Positions 42,452 through 50,854 of a DNA stretch of 64,000 bases are shown here, one piece after another. The position numbers and the translations under genes were made by a program. Position 1 is the stretch's first letter. The number at the start of each line of letters is the position of its first letter. The DNA comes from CAILDB01 sp049695975 (GTDB lineage: Bacteria; Patescibacteriota; Minisyncoccia; Phycocordibacterales; GWA1-40-21): the NCBI GenBank assembly GCA_049695975.1, contig JBAVTE010000012.1, forward strand, positions 1 through 64,000. Reading direction: 5' to 3'. A model generated the notes under the pieces. It saw only the letters and a program-made list of their open reading frames with translations, did no database searches and was not told the DNA's origin.

Positions 42452-42700
42452 TTAATTTGAAACTCCATTTATTTTTTCTGCATTACCCACCATATTTGAA
42501 ATTTTTTGTATTGCATAATTGCCATTATCTTTTACGTCTTGAATAGAATTAAATTTTGTTCCACCTGAAAGCACATTGAATCCTATAGCAACGATAAGAC
42601 CAAGAAGAACAGTGGTAAGAGCAAGATAAATCAAAAACTCAATTAATGTAAACCCTGCAGTGAACTTTTGTTTAGAGATTTTTACTGTTTTTATTTTCAT
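42452..42700 (-). CDS. Short PulJ/PilW-like prepilin
   Basis: 82 residues. Prepilin peptidase site and N-helix AGFTLIEFLIYLALTTVLLGLIVAIGF (cut after G, Glu+5 present). The start of a globular part follows (NSIQDVKDNGNYAIQKISNMVGNAEKINGVSN), matching the first helix of PulJ-like minor pilins. Such proteins usually run to 150-200 residues, so the beta part is missing and the gene looks shortened. Its stop overlaps the region of the next gene's start. Middle of pilus locus 1. Confidence 0.75.
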   Translation of the reverse strand: MKIKTVKISKQKFTAGFTLIEFLIYLALTTVLLGLIVAIGFNVLSGGTKFNSIQDVKDNGNYAIQKISNMVGNAEKINGVSN

Positions 42701-42733
42701 TTTCCCTATATTATTATAACATTTTATCCAAGA

Positions 42734-43162
42734 TTACCAATTGGTAAGATATGTTATCAATTGAACTTGATTAACTTTTGTTTCAGTAAAATTCCAACTT
42801 ACTGTACTAGTGACTTTGCTTGTGGTAGCGGTAGTGGTAGAAATGGAAATTATTCTTGTGTAGTGGTTTTCCTCTAGAGTTGATGAACCGGAAAAACTCC
42901 ATCTCCCATCAATTATTGAAACGCCATGATTACCAACATTTTCACCAACTAAATTTGAAAAACTTTGATCGCGAATAGATTTCATCGCTTCTATTCCCTC
43001 TTTAGCATAAAGCAGGGCTTTTGAACTTTCCTCTGCATATCTCATAGTAATACCGGCATTTATCACAAGTAACGCCACTACAATACTTCCAGCTGTAAAA
43101 ATAGCAATGGCAAGCAATATTTCAAGTAAACTATTTCCTTTTTTTAATTTATTTCTTATCAC
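42734..43162 (-). CDS. PilV-like minor prepilin
   Basis: 142 residues. Site KKGNSLLEILLAIAIF (G-N-S-L-L-E, non-canonical but with Glu+5), helix to about residue 35, then the PilV-type segment LLYAKEGIEAMKSIRDQSFSNL and a C-terminal strand VTSTVSWNFTETKVNQVQLITYLTNW. This pattern (E-G-I-E-A-x-x-S-I-R-D) is common to minor pilins of Parcubacteria. Between a FimT-like and a PulJ-like pilin in locus 1. Confidence 0.8.
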   Translation of the reverse strand: MIRNKLKKGNSLLEILLAIAIFTAGSIVVALLVINAGITMRYAEESSKALLYAKEGIEAMKSIRDQSFSNLVGENVGNHGVSIIDGRWSFSGSSTLEENHYTRIISISTTTATTSKVTSTVSWNFTETKVNQVQLITYLTNW

Positions 43163-43279
43163 CCCATTAAAAATTTTAACTTATAATTTATGTTGACTTT
43201 GTTAAATCCTGTTGATTTTTAATCTTATTTTTATCTTTTGAACTATGCGTTTATTTCTAACAATATATACTTAAATTTA

Positions 43280-43750
43280 CTAACGGACACAACGCACAAA
43301 GTAGTTATTGGACTTGGATCCACGATACACATAGTCGTTTTGAAAAGATACAAGCCAAGAAGAACTACCGGGAACAGTGGAGCTGGAAACAATACCAGTT
43401 CCACGACCAAATATTACTTCGTCCATACCTGTAATAGAAATCTCTGAATCCATGGGAAATACCTGATCTAATGCAACCACCCTTGCACTATAACTATCTC
43501 CTTGAAAAATTGTATAAGTATGCAATACATCGTCAAACTTTACTCCAAAAGAACTGTTATTTTTATTTGTCATAGCGGCAGATTTTGCTTGATTTAAGGC
43601 TGATATCATTTCTTGTTGTGTGTTTAGAAGTATATTTAATTTATAATAATTTGTTTGAACTGGTAAAAGTAAAATAGCACTTGTCACCATCATAGCTATT
43701 ACTATACCTAGTTCTATTAATGTAAAACCTTTTCGTTTGTTTTTAGTCAT
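43280..43750 (-). CDS. FimT/GspH-like minor prepilin with a DUF1566-like tail
   Basis: 156 residues. Prepilin site RKGFTLIELGIVIAMM, the helix, then a GspH-like part (ALNQAKSAAMTNKNNSSFGVKF, VFPMDSEISITG, VIFGRGTGIVSSS). The end, SSSWLVSFQNDYVYRG followed by SKSNNYFVRCVR, does not look like a GspH strand. It matches the terminal strands of DUF1566/Lcl-type domains, which typically close in N-x-Y-x-V-R-C-V-R. Codons of the tail (CGT, GTG, GTC, TCC) are also less AT-rich than the rest. The DUF1566 protein of the same operon lacks exactly this ending, suggesting a domain exchange. Stop codon TAG. Confidence 0.75.
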   Translation of the reverse strand: MTKNKRKGFTLIELGIVIAMMVTSAILLLPVQTNYYKLNILLNTQQEMISALNQAKSAAMTNKNNSSFGVKFDDVLHTYTIFQGDSYSARVVALDQVFPMDSEISITGMDEVIFGRGTGIVSSSTVPGSSSWLVSFQNDYVYRGSKSNNYFVRCVR

Positions 43751-43809
43751 TTTTTCTCTATTAAAATATTATAACATTCCATGACAAAATTACCATCATG
43801 TGGTACGAA

Positions 43810-44859
43810 TTATTTAGTGAAACTTCCTGTAAGACTATAAATAGGAAGAACGATGGATATTGCCACCGCCCCTACTGCGATACCTATGATAACAAGAAGA
43901 ATGGGCTCAATAACAGTAGGAAGATTTTTTGTTTTAGTTATAATTTCCTTTGAATAAAACTCTGAAAGATTCTTAAAAGACAATTGCAAGGTACCTGTGT
44001 GTTCTCCGACAGAAACAATATTAACAAAATTAGGCGGGTATAACTTAGGATATAATTTTACGGATTCTGTAAAACTAATACCTTGTGTGATTTTTTCTAA
44101 AATATTTTTTAAAGAATCAAGATAGTTTAAATTTGTTGTTCCTAAAAGAGAAACATTTATAGCTTCGTTTATAGACATTCCACTTCTTAATAATGTGGAA
44201 GTTAATTGTGAGAAAAGAGCAAGTTCATAGCAAATGACGAGATTTCCAATAAAAGGTAAACTAAGATAAAAAGATTGGAGTTTTTTCTTTATAGACCTTA
44301 CCCTATTTAAAAGTATCCATAGAATCCAAATACAAATAAAACCCGCGGTAATTAGAAGCCATTCTTTGCCGATAAATGTTGATATCGCTAAAATTATTTT
44401 TGTTATAAGGGGTAATTTTATGTTCATACTACTAAAAATAGGAACAAGTTTTGGTAAAATAAAAATAGTAAGTCCCCCACCCAGAATCACAGTCGCAATC
44501 AAAACTATTTTTGGATATAGAAGAACTGAACTTATTTCTTTTTTTAAGGAGTTATTTCTATCAAGCCAATCTGAAAGAAAATCAAGATTACCTTCAAGGG
44601 TTCCGCTTGATTCCCCTGCACGAATAACACTAGTAAAAACATTACCGAACCTTTTTTCTTCTTTTTTAAGAGATTCCGAAAGTGAAATACCAGATTCTAG
44701 ATCATTTTTTAGGGATTCTAAGACTTTTTTCATTTCCCCAGATTTGGTTTGATACAAAAGAGCTTTGACAGCTTCGTTGATGGTCATACTACCTTTTAGC
44801 ATCACTGCTAAGTTTTTTGCAAAATCTATTTTTTCTTGTGGAGAAATACTATTGAACAT
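43810..44859 (-). CDS. pilC: Type IV pilus inner-membrane platform protein PilC (locus 1)
   Basis: 349 residues, two T2SSF domains with three membrane helices (KIVLIATVILGGGLTIFILP, TAGFICIWILWILL, EPILLVIIGIAVGAVAISIVLPIYSL). Hallmarks FAKNLAVMLKGSMTINEAV, VIRAGESSGTLEGNLDFL and SVGEHTGTLQLSF. It lacks the roughly 50-residue N-terminal segment present in the locus 2 homologue (405 residues) and starts directly at the first T2SSF helix. It holds the pilus base and contacts PilB. It starts 4 nt after pilB. Confidence 0.92.
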   Translation of the reverse strand: MFNSISPQEKIDFAKNLAVMLKGSMTINEAVKALLYQTKSGEMKKVLESLKNDLESGISLSESLKKEEKRFGNVFTSVIRAGESSGTLEGNLDFLSDWLDRNNSLKKEISSVLLYPKIVLIATVILGGGLTIFILPKLVPIFSSMNIKLPLITKIILAISTFIGKEWLLITAGFICIWILWILLNRVRSIKKKLQSFYLSLPFIGNLVICYELALFSQLTSTLLRSGMSINEAINVSLLGTTNLNYLDSLKNILEKITQGISFTESVKLYPKLYPPNFVNIVSVGEHTGTLQLSFKNLSEFYSKEIITKTKNLPTVIEPILLVIIGIAVGAVAISIVLPIYSLTGSFTK

Positions 44860-44863
44860 AATT

Positions 44864-46552
44864 TTAAAGTTTGGAGAAATCTACCGCCTCTTCAAGTGTG
44901 GTTATACCTAGAATGACCTTCACAAGAGTACCATAATCCAATGTTTCCATACCATTATTTTTTGCTTCTGTTTGAATATCATTTGATGACACTCTATTTT
45001 TTATCATCTCTCTTATTTTATCATTAACCTCAAGAAGCTCAAAGACACCTATTCTGCCATCATAACCAGTATGATTACATACCTTACATCCAGATCCTTT
45101 ATATAATTTTATTTTACTCAAATCGACATCTTGTATTTTTAGAAACTTTTCAAAAGATTCTTTGATGTTAGAATATTTATTAAGAACTTCCAATTCTTTG
45201 CCTATTGGGGAATAGCTTATCTTACAAACTTCACAAATCTTCCTTACAAGTTTCTGAGCGATAATCAAATTCACCGAAGAAGCGACAAGAAAAGGTTCTA
45301 TTCCCATTTCTTCCAATCGAGGAAATACTGTGACAGAATCGTTTGCGTGTATAGAAGAAAAAAGAACATGACCAGTCATTGCAGCATTTACTGCAATAGT
45401 GGCAGTTTCTGCATCTCGAATCTCTCCAACCATTATGACATCTGGGTCTTGTCGCACAATTGAGCGAAGACCGTTTGCAAATGTTAAATCTTTTTTTAAA
45501 TTAACCTGTATTTGTTGAACATTTTCCATAGCATATTCAACAGGGTCTTCTATTGTAACAACATTTAGAGAATGTTTGTCTATTACCTGAATAAGGGCAT
45601 ATAAAGTTGTAGTTTTTCCTGAGCCAGTCGCTCCAGCCGAAAGAATCATACCATGCGGTTTGTTAATTATCTCTTTTACTTTTTCCAAACCTAAATCTGA
45701 AAGACCTAATTCGGTAATTGAAATCTTTCTGGCTCTCTCTGAAAGAATTCTGAGTACAATGTTTTCTCCATTAGTAACTGGCAAGACAGAGACACGAACA
45801 TCGAAGTTTTCATTTTCCATTTTAAAGGGAAACTTACCGTCTTGAGTGGCAGAGTGCTCGTCTGTATGAAGTCGCGACATTATTTTAACCCTAAAAACTA
45901 TTTTGGGATGAATAGTTGCTGGATATTCAATACTCTTATAAAGCACTCCGTCTATTCTGTATCTTACAATCACGGTTTCTCTATCAAGAGGTTCAATGTG
46001 AATATCGGAAGCTTTTATGTTATAACCATATTCAATAAGTGTATCCACCATCTTTATAATATCCTGATCATCATTTATTTCCTGATAGTGTTTCAAAAGA
46101 ATTTTTATTTTTTTTTCAATATCAGTACTGTAATACTTCAGACCATCTTCTATACCTAAAGGAGTAGTGTAATAGACAGAAATTTTCTTTTTTGTATTTT
46201 TTTCTAATAACTTAATAAATTCATAATTCTCTGGATTTACGGTAGCTAATTTGAAAGTGTCTTCTGTCATATCAAAGAAAACCGCTCTCTGCGCTCTTGC
46301 TACTTCCTCAGGAATAAGTTTCATAAGCTCATTCGTCACCCTTTCGAATTTTAAATCAACATATTCAAATCCTATAAAAGTAGCAATGGCTTCACCAAGC
46401 TCGTGGTCAGAGATATATTTTCTCTGTACGAGTACTACCTCTATGGGAAGTTTTTCTTTTTCTGAAATTTTAAAGGCTTTATCAAAATCAACATCCTTAA
46501 CTAAACCATTATCAATAAGAATTCTGGCAAGATTTGTAATTGATATAACCAT
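44864..46552 (-). CDS. pilB: Type IV pilus assembly ATPase PilB (locus 1)
   Basis: 562 residues. N-terminal MshEN-like domain (ISDHELGEAIATFIGFEYVDL). Core with GATGSGKTTTLYAL (Walker A, near residue 305), VVTIEDPVEY (Asp box), VRQDPDVIMVGEIRDAETA (Walker B, near 370) and the His box TGHVLFSSIHAND. The zinc tetracysteine module is present: CEVC near residue 438 and CKVC near 490. It is a hexameric extension motor in the cytoplasm. Operon pilA-pilB-pilC; pilB starts 11 nt past pilA. Confidence 0.95.
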   Translation of the reverse strand: MVISITNLARILIDNGLVKDVDFDKAFKISEKEKLPIEVVLVQRKYISDHELGEAIATFIGFEYVDLKFERVTNELMKLIPEEVARAQRAVFFDMTEDTFKLATVNPENYEFIKLLEKNTKKKISVYYTTPLGIEDGLKYYSTDIEKKIKILLKHYQEINDDQDIIKMVDTLIEYGYNIKASDIHIEPLDRETVIVRYRIDGVLYKSIEYPATIHPKIVFRVKIMSRLHTDEHSATQDGKFPFKMENENFDVRVSVLPVTNGENIVLRILSERARKISITELGLSDLGLEKVKEIINKPHGMILSAGATGSGKTTTLYALIQVIDKHSLNVVTIEDPVEYAMENVQQIQVNLKKDLTFANGLRSIVRQDPDVIMVGEIRDAETATIAVNAAMTGHVLFSSIHANDSVTVFPRLEEMGIEPFLVASSVNLIIAQKLVRKICEVCKISYSPIGKELEVLNKYSNIKESFEKFLKIQDVDLSKIKLYKGSGCKVCNHTGYDGRIGVFELLEVNDKIREMIKNRVSSNDIQTEAKNNGMETLDYGTLVKVILGITTLEEAVDFSKL

Positions 46553-46563
46553 ATTAAGAAAAA

Positions 46564-47058
46564 TTATTTCGTGACGGAAATTGTGGCAGTTCCAGCTGCA
46601 GAAGGAGCACAGACTGTGATTCTACTTGTGGTAGGATTTTTAACAATATAATAACCTGTACCATTTGTGCTTGTACTACCTTGTGGATCAACTGGCATAG
46701 CTGAAAGATATGTTCCGGCGTCTGTAGTGGAAGCTAAGCTTATTAAACCAGCACAAGACCCACCCGTAATACATATTTCATTTGTAGAAGTTGCCGAACT
46801 GCAACTACTATCTTGTGCGATAGCGGTTGGCCCAGGCAAAGTGCCACCATGGTCTATAGCGTATTGGTAAACTGCACTAATAATAGTATTTACATCAGAC
46901 CATCTCTTTGCGTCGTTTGCCGCACCTAACTGTTTGGAAGGATTGATAGCTACAATTACAATACCTGCAAGTATTGCAATAATAGCAACAACCAAAAGCA
47001 TTTCCAAAAGGGTAAAACCTTTTTTATAGGATCGGGATATTTTTTTCATTGTTTTCAT
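46564..47058 (-). CDS. pilA: Major type IV prepilin PilA-like
   Basis: 164 residues (MKTMKKISRSYKKG|FTLLEMLLVVAIIAILAG). Canonical prepilin site with Glu+5 and a conserved N-helix ending in INPSKQLGAANDAKRWSDVNTI, typical of pseudopilin/major pilins in Patescibacteria. The C-terminal part has two cysteine pairs (DSSCSSATSTNEICITGGSC, ITVCAPSA). First gene of locus 1. The leader 47059-47100 is AT-only, with a possible TATACT near 47090. Confidence 0.88.
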   Translation of the reverse strand: MKTMKKISRSYKKGFTLLEMLLVVAIIAILAGIVIVAINPSKQLGAANDAKRWSDVNTIISAVYQYAIDHGGTLPGPTAIAQDSSCSSATSTNEICITGGSCAGLISLASTTDAGTYLSAMPVDPQGSTSTNGTGYYIVKNPTTSRITVCAPSAAGTATISVTK

Positions 47059-47221
47059 AAATATTAATTAATAAATAAATATATTAGTATATTGTAACAT
47101 ATCAAAAACAAATTTTCACAATCTAAACCTCTTTATTCCGGCTAACGAGGATAAAAGTGATAATAATAAAAAAATAAATACTTAAAATCTAAGACACAAT
47201 AGTTATAGACCTTACCTTTTA

Positions 47222-48058
47222 TTATTTTATCTCATAAGTCACACTAACATTCGAAGTAACTGTATTCTGTCCTGCAGGTATAACAGCGGGGGCTGAAGCA
47301 CCTGTTTCTGCACGATTTGATTTACTATACATCACAGAATCGTAATAAACAGGATAGTTTCCAGATTCCGAGAAAGCAGTGATTTTGACCAATTTTACAC
47401 CTAAACTTTTTGCCAAATTTTTAGCTTGAGCTCTAGCATCTTGAACTGCCAAATCTCTGGCTTGTAATTTTACTGCGTCTTCATTATCCACAGTGAAAGA
47501 TAGTCCGCTCATATTTGTTGCGCCAAATCCTCCCACACCAGAAAGGATAGCCCCCGCCTTAGAAATATCTCTGATTTTTACGGAGACTGTCTGACTGACA
47601 TCATATCCAGACAAAACTTGTTTACCATTATATGGATAAATAGTAGTGCTTATATAATCATACCTTGGATAAATGCTATAATCTGTAGTTTTAATATCTT
47701 TTTCATCAATGCCAGAAGATTTCAAAAAATTAATAATCTTTGTCATCTTTTCAGTAGAAGCGGTCTGCGCTTTACCTACATCCATATCTTCAGCTAAAAC
47801 AGAGAAAGAAATATTTGCAATGTCAGGTTTCACTATTACTTCACCTTTACCAGAAACGGTGATAGTATCTTTTTGAACATTGCTTTTATTGTACCCATGT
47901 CCACCGCAGATCATTCTACCTGCAATGATGACAACGACAATAAGCAAGATAATTCCCATTATTTTATGTCCTTTACCTGCTGGGCACCATCCGCATTTCT
48001 GACACATTTTGCAATCACAACCTTGACCCGAATTCGCATTTTGATTATTTATTTCCAT
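47222..48058 (-). CDS. SIMPL-domain (DUF541) membrane protein with N-terminal Cys cluster
   Basis: 278 residues. Residues 1-32 carry six cysteines/histidines in a zinc-knuckle-like spacing (CDCKMCQKCGWCPAGKGHK), then one membrane helix (IMGIILLIVVVIIAGRMI). The exterior SIMPL domain is complete: DTITVSGKGEVIVKPDIANISFSV, GYDVSQTVSVKIRDISKAGAIL, LQARDLAVQDARAQAKNLAKSLGVKL. SIMPL proteins are oligomeric envelope proteins linked to oxidative stress in some species; no enzymatic role is established. The cytoplasmic Cys cluster before the helix is unusual. The promoter TTGTTG-16-TATAAT and a long leader contain the TTATTAGTTTAATTAA box. Confidence 0.9.
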   Translation of the reverse strand: MEINNQNANSGQGCDCKMCQKCGWCPAGKGHKIMGIILLIVVVIIAGRMICGGHGYNKSNVQKDTITVSGKGEVIVKPDIANISFSVLAEDMDVGKAQTASTEKMTKIINFLKSSGIDEKDIKTTDYSIYPRYDYISTTIYPYNGKQVLSGYDVSQTVSVKIRDISKAGAILSGVGGFGATNMSGLSFTVDNEDAVKLQARDLAVQDARAQAKNLAKSLGVKLVKITAFSESGNYPVYYDSVMYSKSNRAETGASAPAVIPAGQNTVTSNVSVTYEIK

Positions 48059-48093
48059 ATTTTTTACTTATTTCCATCAAAGACAGATTTAAG

Positions 48094-48145
48094 TTAATTA
48101 AACTAATAATACCCCCTATTATATCACACATATTAGACACAACAA
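48094..48145 (-). promoter_or_regulatory. SIMPL gene promoter and shared leader box
   Basis: TTGTTG (48140-48145), 16 nt, TATAAT (48118-48123) preceded by TGTGA, then TTATTAGTTTAATTAA (48094-48109). The same order occurs before the SWIB gene. Confidence 0.55.
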
Positions 48146-48156
48146 TTATTAAAACA

Positions 48157-48972
48157 TTACATCATATTCTCAAATAGAGAAATCACTGTCATAGGTCCTA
48201 CCCCACCCGGAACGGGGCTTATAGCACTTACTATTTTTGACACATTTTCAAAATCTACATCACCACAAATTCCGTCTTTTACTTTACTTATTCCTACATC
48301 TATCACCACCTGACCTTTTTTTACAAAATCTTTTTTGAGGAATTTTGGTTTACCAAGAGCCACTACGAGAATATCCGCCTGTTTTGTCTCAGCTTTTAAA
48401 TTTCTTGTTTTGCTATGACAAATAGTCACTGTGGCATCTCTGTTCAGGAAAGCATTTGCAATAGATCTGCCTGCGATAAGGGACCTCCCCACCACCACGA
48501 CTTTTTTGCCACTAATTTTAATTTTATAAAAATCAAGAAGAGAAATGATACCTCTCGCTGTGGCGGGCACGATAGCACTTTTATCATTTACAAAAAACTT
48601 TTTAATATTAACCGAGGAAAGTCCATCCGCATCTTTTTGGGGATCTATCGCATCTATGATTTTTACAGAATTCAAATTTGCAGGTAATGGTAATTGAACG
48701 ATAATCCCTTTTACATAATTATCTAGATTTTTTTTTATAATTTGAGAAATGAAATCATTTTCTCTCATACTCTCGTTGAGTTGAATATATCTGACATTAA
48801 AACCAATTTTTTCACCAAAAATCTTTTTTTGTTTTATGTAAGTACTAGATCTTTCATCGTTTCCAACCTGAAAAACCACAAGCTCTGGTTTCTTGTTTAA
48901 TTTTGAGACTTTTTCATTTAGCTTTTTTGCAAGAAAATCTCGCACCTTTTTTCCATCAAGTATTTTTACCAT
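48157..48972 (-). CDS. folD: Bifunctional methylene-THF dehydrogenase/cyclohydrolase
   Basis: About 271 residues from MVKILDGKKVRDFL (ATG at 48972); the in-frame upstream extension covers the promoter. Catalytic YIKQKK (Y-x-x-x-K region), GIIVQLPLP, ATARGIISLLDFY, the NADP-binding VVVGRSLIAGRSIANAFL with TVTICHSKT, and ISPVPGGVGPMTV are all present. It interconverts methylene-, methenyl- and formyl-THF, linking GlyA to purine and formyl-Met synthesis. TATATT 6 nt before the ATG predicts a leaderless mRNA. Cruciform element D lies upstream. Confidence 0.96.
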   Translation of the reverse strand: MVKILDGKKVRDFLAKKLNEKVSKLNKKPELVVFQVGNDERSSTYIKQKKIFGEKIGFNVRYIQLNESMRENDFISQIIKKNLDNYVKGIIVQLPLPANLNSVKIIDAIDPQKDADGLSSVNIKKFFVNDKSAIVPATARGIISLLDFYKIKISGKKVVVVGRSLIAGRSIANAFLNRDATVTICHSKTRNLKAETKQADILVVALGKPKFLKKDFVKKGQVVIDVGISKVKDGICGDVDFENVSKIVSAISPVPGGVGPMTVISLFENMM

Positions 48973-48978
48973 TAGTGT

Positions 48979-48984
48979 AATATA
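48979..48984 (-). promoter_or_regulatory. Leaderless folD -10 box
   Basis: Extended TG-T-TATATT on the minus strand, 6 nt before the ATG at 48972. It decides the folD start. Confidence 0.55.
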
Positions 48985-49012
48985 ACAGAAATATGTAAAT
49001 ATACAAAACAAA

Positions 49013-49129
49013 AAAATCTTCTGGGAAAGGTGTTTTTATGAACATTGCACAGGCCGACTGGGCCGAGCATAACAAATTTTCAGCAGAAAATTATGTGCGT
49101 TCAGAAAAATACTTTTCCCAGGAGATTTT
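49013..49129. repeat. Cruciform intergenic element, copy D (methyltransferase/folD)
   Basis: The outer arms pair aaaatcttctgggaaa with its partner at 49113-49129 and gtttttatgaac with gttcagaaaaatac. Inside, plus strand, are hairpin 1 GGCC-GACTG-GGCC (49052-49064) and hairpin 2 AAATTTTC-AGC-AGAAAATT (about 49074-49092). On the minus strand the arm ends in GATTTTTTTG, so it should terminate the methyltransferase gene. Confidence 0.85.
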
Positions 49130-49137
49130 GTTCTAGA

Positions 49138-50028
49138 TTATAAATTCCACCGAGCAAAAATTCCACAAGGAAGCAAACGTCCTGACTTTGATTCTTCTAT
49201 GGTAAGTTCCCCCGCTTCAAAACTACCGTTGTATTTTTTTAAAATTGACTCCAAAGCATTGTAATAAGCAGTAGCAGAATAACCAGCAGCATAGCCATTT
49301 ATCAGAAAAAGAACAGGATTATCTGAAAGAATCTTAGAACATTCTTCAATAAGTTTGAGAAAGTCATCTTCAATTTTCCAAATCTCACCTTTGCCTCCCC
49401 TACCAAAAGATGGTGGATCCATGATAATCCCATCGTATTTATTTCCCCTCTTTATTTCCCTCATCACAAATTTTCTAGCGTCGTCCACGAGCCATCTTAC
49501 CGGCATACCACTCAAACCCGAAAGGATGGCATTCTCTTTCGCCCAAGTAATTGTAGATTTTGAACCATCTATATGAGTAACTTCTGCTCCAGCCGAAAGT
49601 CCGGCAAGCGTAGCTCCGCCAGTGTATCCAAAAAGATTAAGAAGTTTGACTGGTTTTCCAAGGCCAGACCTTAATAAAACCTCTTTTTTAACTTTTTCTT
49701 TTATCCATTTCCAGTTTGATTCTTGCTCTGGAAAAACGCCAGTGTGTTTAAAAGCTGTTGGCTTAATATTAAATTTTAATTCATCAAAACTTATTTGCCA
49801 TTCATTTGGCATGCTTACGCTTTTCTTCCAGCCTTTCTTTCCGCTTTCATTATAAAAATATCCATCGGCTCCTTTCCAATCACTTTCAGGTAAAACTTTC
49901 TTCCACAAAGCCTGCGGATCTGGCCTTCGTAAAATATATTTTCCGTATCTTTCAAGTTTTTCACCATCTCCACTGTCCAAAAGTTCGTAATCTACACTTA
50001 CTTTTGTAATTAAAGTTTTTAGTTCCAT
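49138..50028 (-). CDS. Class I SAM-dependent RNA methyltransferase (RlmI/RlmK-like)
   Basis: 296 residues. Rossmann methyltransferase core: LLNLFGYTGGATLAGLSAGAEVTHIDGS (SAM motif I), KENAILSGL, DDARKFVMREIKRGNKYDGIIMDPPSFGRGGKGEIW (motif IV DPPSF). This is the 23S rRNA cytosine methyltransferase family pattern (RlmI/YccW C-terminal part). The N-terminal PUA domain of RlmI is absent; instead about 90 residues (YELLDSGDGEKLERYGKYILRRPDP) precede the core. TAGTAT 7 nt before the ATG predicts a 1-nt leader. The target RNA is not known. Confidence 0.9.
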   Translation of the reverse strand: MELKTLITKVSVDYELLDSGDGEKLERYGKYILRRPDPQALWKKVLPESDWKGADGYFYNESGKKGWKKSVSMPNEWQISFDELKFNIKPTAFKHTGVFPEQESNWKWIKEKVKKEVLLRSGLGKPVKLLNLFGYTGGATLAGLSAGAEVTHIDGSKSTITWAKENAILSGLSGMPVRWLVDDARKFVMREIKRGNKYDGIIMDPPSFGRGGKGEIWKIEDDFLKLIEECSKILSDNPVLFLINGYAAGYSATAYYNALESILKKYNGSFEAGELTIEESKSGRLLPCGIFARWNL

Positions 50029-50041
50029 GATAGAAATACTA
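50029..50041 (-). promoter_or_regulatory. Near-leaderless methyltransferase promoter
   Basis: TAGTAT at 50036-50041 (minus strand), 7 nt before the ATG. The predicted leader is 1 nt. Confidence 0.45.
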
Positions 50042-50067
50042 TATCAGCAAAAAACAAAAAGAGAAAG

Positions 50068-50853
50068 TTAGATACTAAAAACTTTCTTAGCGTTTTCTAA
50101 AAGTTGTAATCGGACTTTCTCTGGATCTTCCCCACGAATTTCGGCAATTTTTTTATAGACCTCTATGACATAAGATGGTTCGTTACGCTCTCCCCTATGT
50201 GGCAGAGGTGATGCATATGGAGAATCCGTCTCGGCATGAATTTTATCAAGCGGAATTGATTTAATTACCTTATCAAAATCCCTTAGATAGGTAATAATTC
50301 CCGGAAAAGAAATTGTAAAACCGAGTCCAATAAATCTCTCCGCGTTTTTCAAACTTGAAGTAAAAAAATGTAAATTGCCAAAAACTTTTCCTTCATATTT
50401 TTTCAGAATTTCGTAGGCATCATCATGAGCATCACGAATATGGAGCATGAGTGGCTTTTTGTATTTTATCGCAAATTCAATTTGTTTTATAAAATTTTCT
50501 TTCTGCTTCTGCTTCACTTTTTCCAAGGAGAGACCTTCCAAAGCTAAGGACTCGTCTTTGAAAAAATAATCCAATCCACACTCTCCTATTGCCACCACTT
50601 TTGGATTTTTTACCAGCTCTTCATAATTCTTCTCATTAAATACTTCTGTTGGATTATCATTTGGATGCATTCCAACACATGCCCAAATGTTTTCATTTTC
50701 AGTGGCTACTTTTACAGCTTCTTTTGATGATTCTAAATCAGCACCTACTACAATAGTGGCAACATCGGCATCCTGCATTCTTTTAATAACTTCCTTCTGA
50801 TCAGTTCCGTAATCATCAAAACCAAGATGTGAATGGATGTCTATATATTTCAT
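50068..50853 (-). CDS. TatD-family metal-dependent hydrolase
   Basis: 261 residues, TIM-barrel. Metal ligands: DIHSHLGF (H6 and H8), AIGECGLDYFF (Glu), KPLMLHIRDAHDDA (His), FGNLHFFTSS (His) and AETDSPYASPLPHRGERNEP (Asp). Family members act as 3'-5' exonucleases or D-aminoacyl-tRNA/DNA-processing enzymes. It lies 1 nt past metG, a frequent bacterial neighbour, so the two are coupled. The insertion SLALEGLSLEKVKQKQ near residues 100-115 is unremarkable. Confidence 0.93.
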   Translation of the reverse strand: MKYIDIHSHLGFDDYGTDQKEVIKRMQDADVATIVVGADLESSKEAVKVATENENIWACVGMHPNDNPTEVFNEKNYEELVKNPKVVAIGECGLDYFFKDESLALEGLSLEKVKQKQKENFIKQIEFAIKYKKPLMLHIRDAHDDAYEILKKYEGKVFGNLHFFTSSLKNAERFIGLGFTISFPGIITYLRDFDKVIKSIPLDKIHAETDSPYASPLPHRGERNEPSYVIEVYKKIAEIRGEDPEKVRLQLLENAKKVFSI

Positions 50854-50854
50854 A

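Noticed and set aside
46251..46574. 107-codon plus-strand frame inside pilB
   Set aside because: Antisense to the conserved pilB N-terminal domain, no recognisable protein features.
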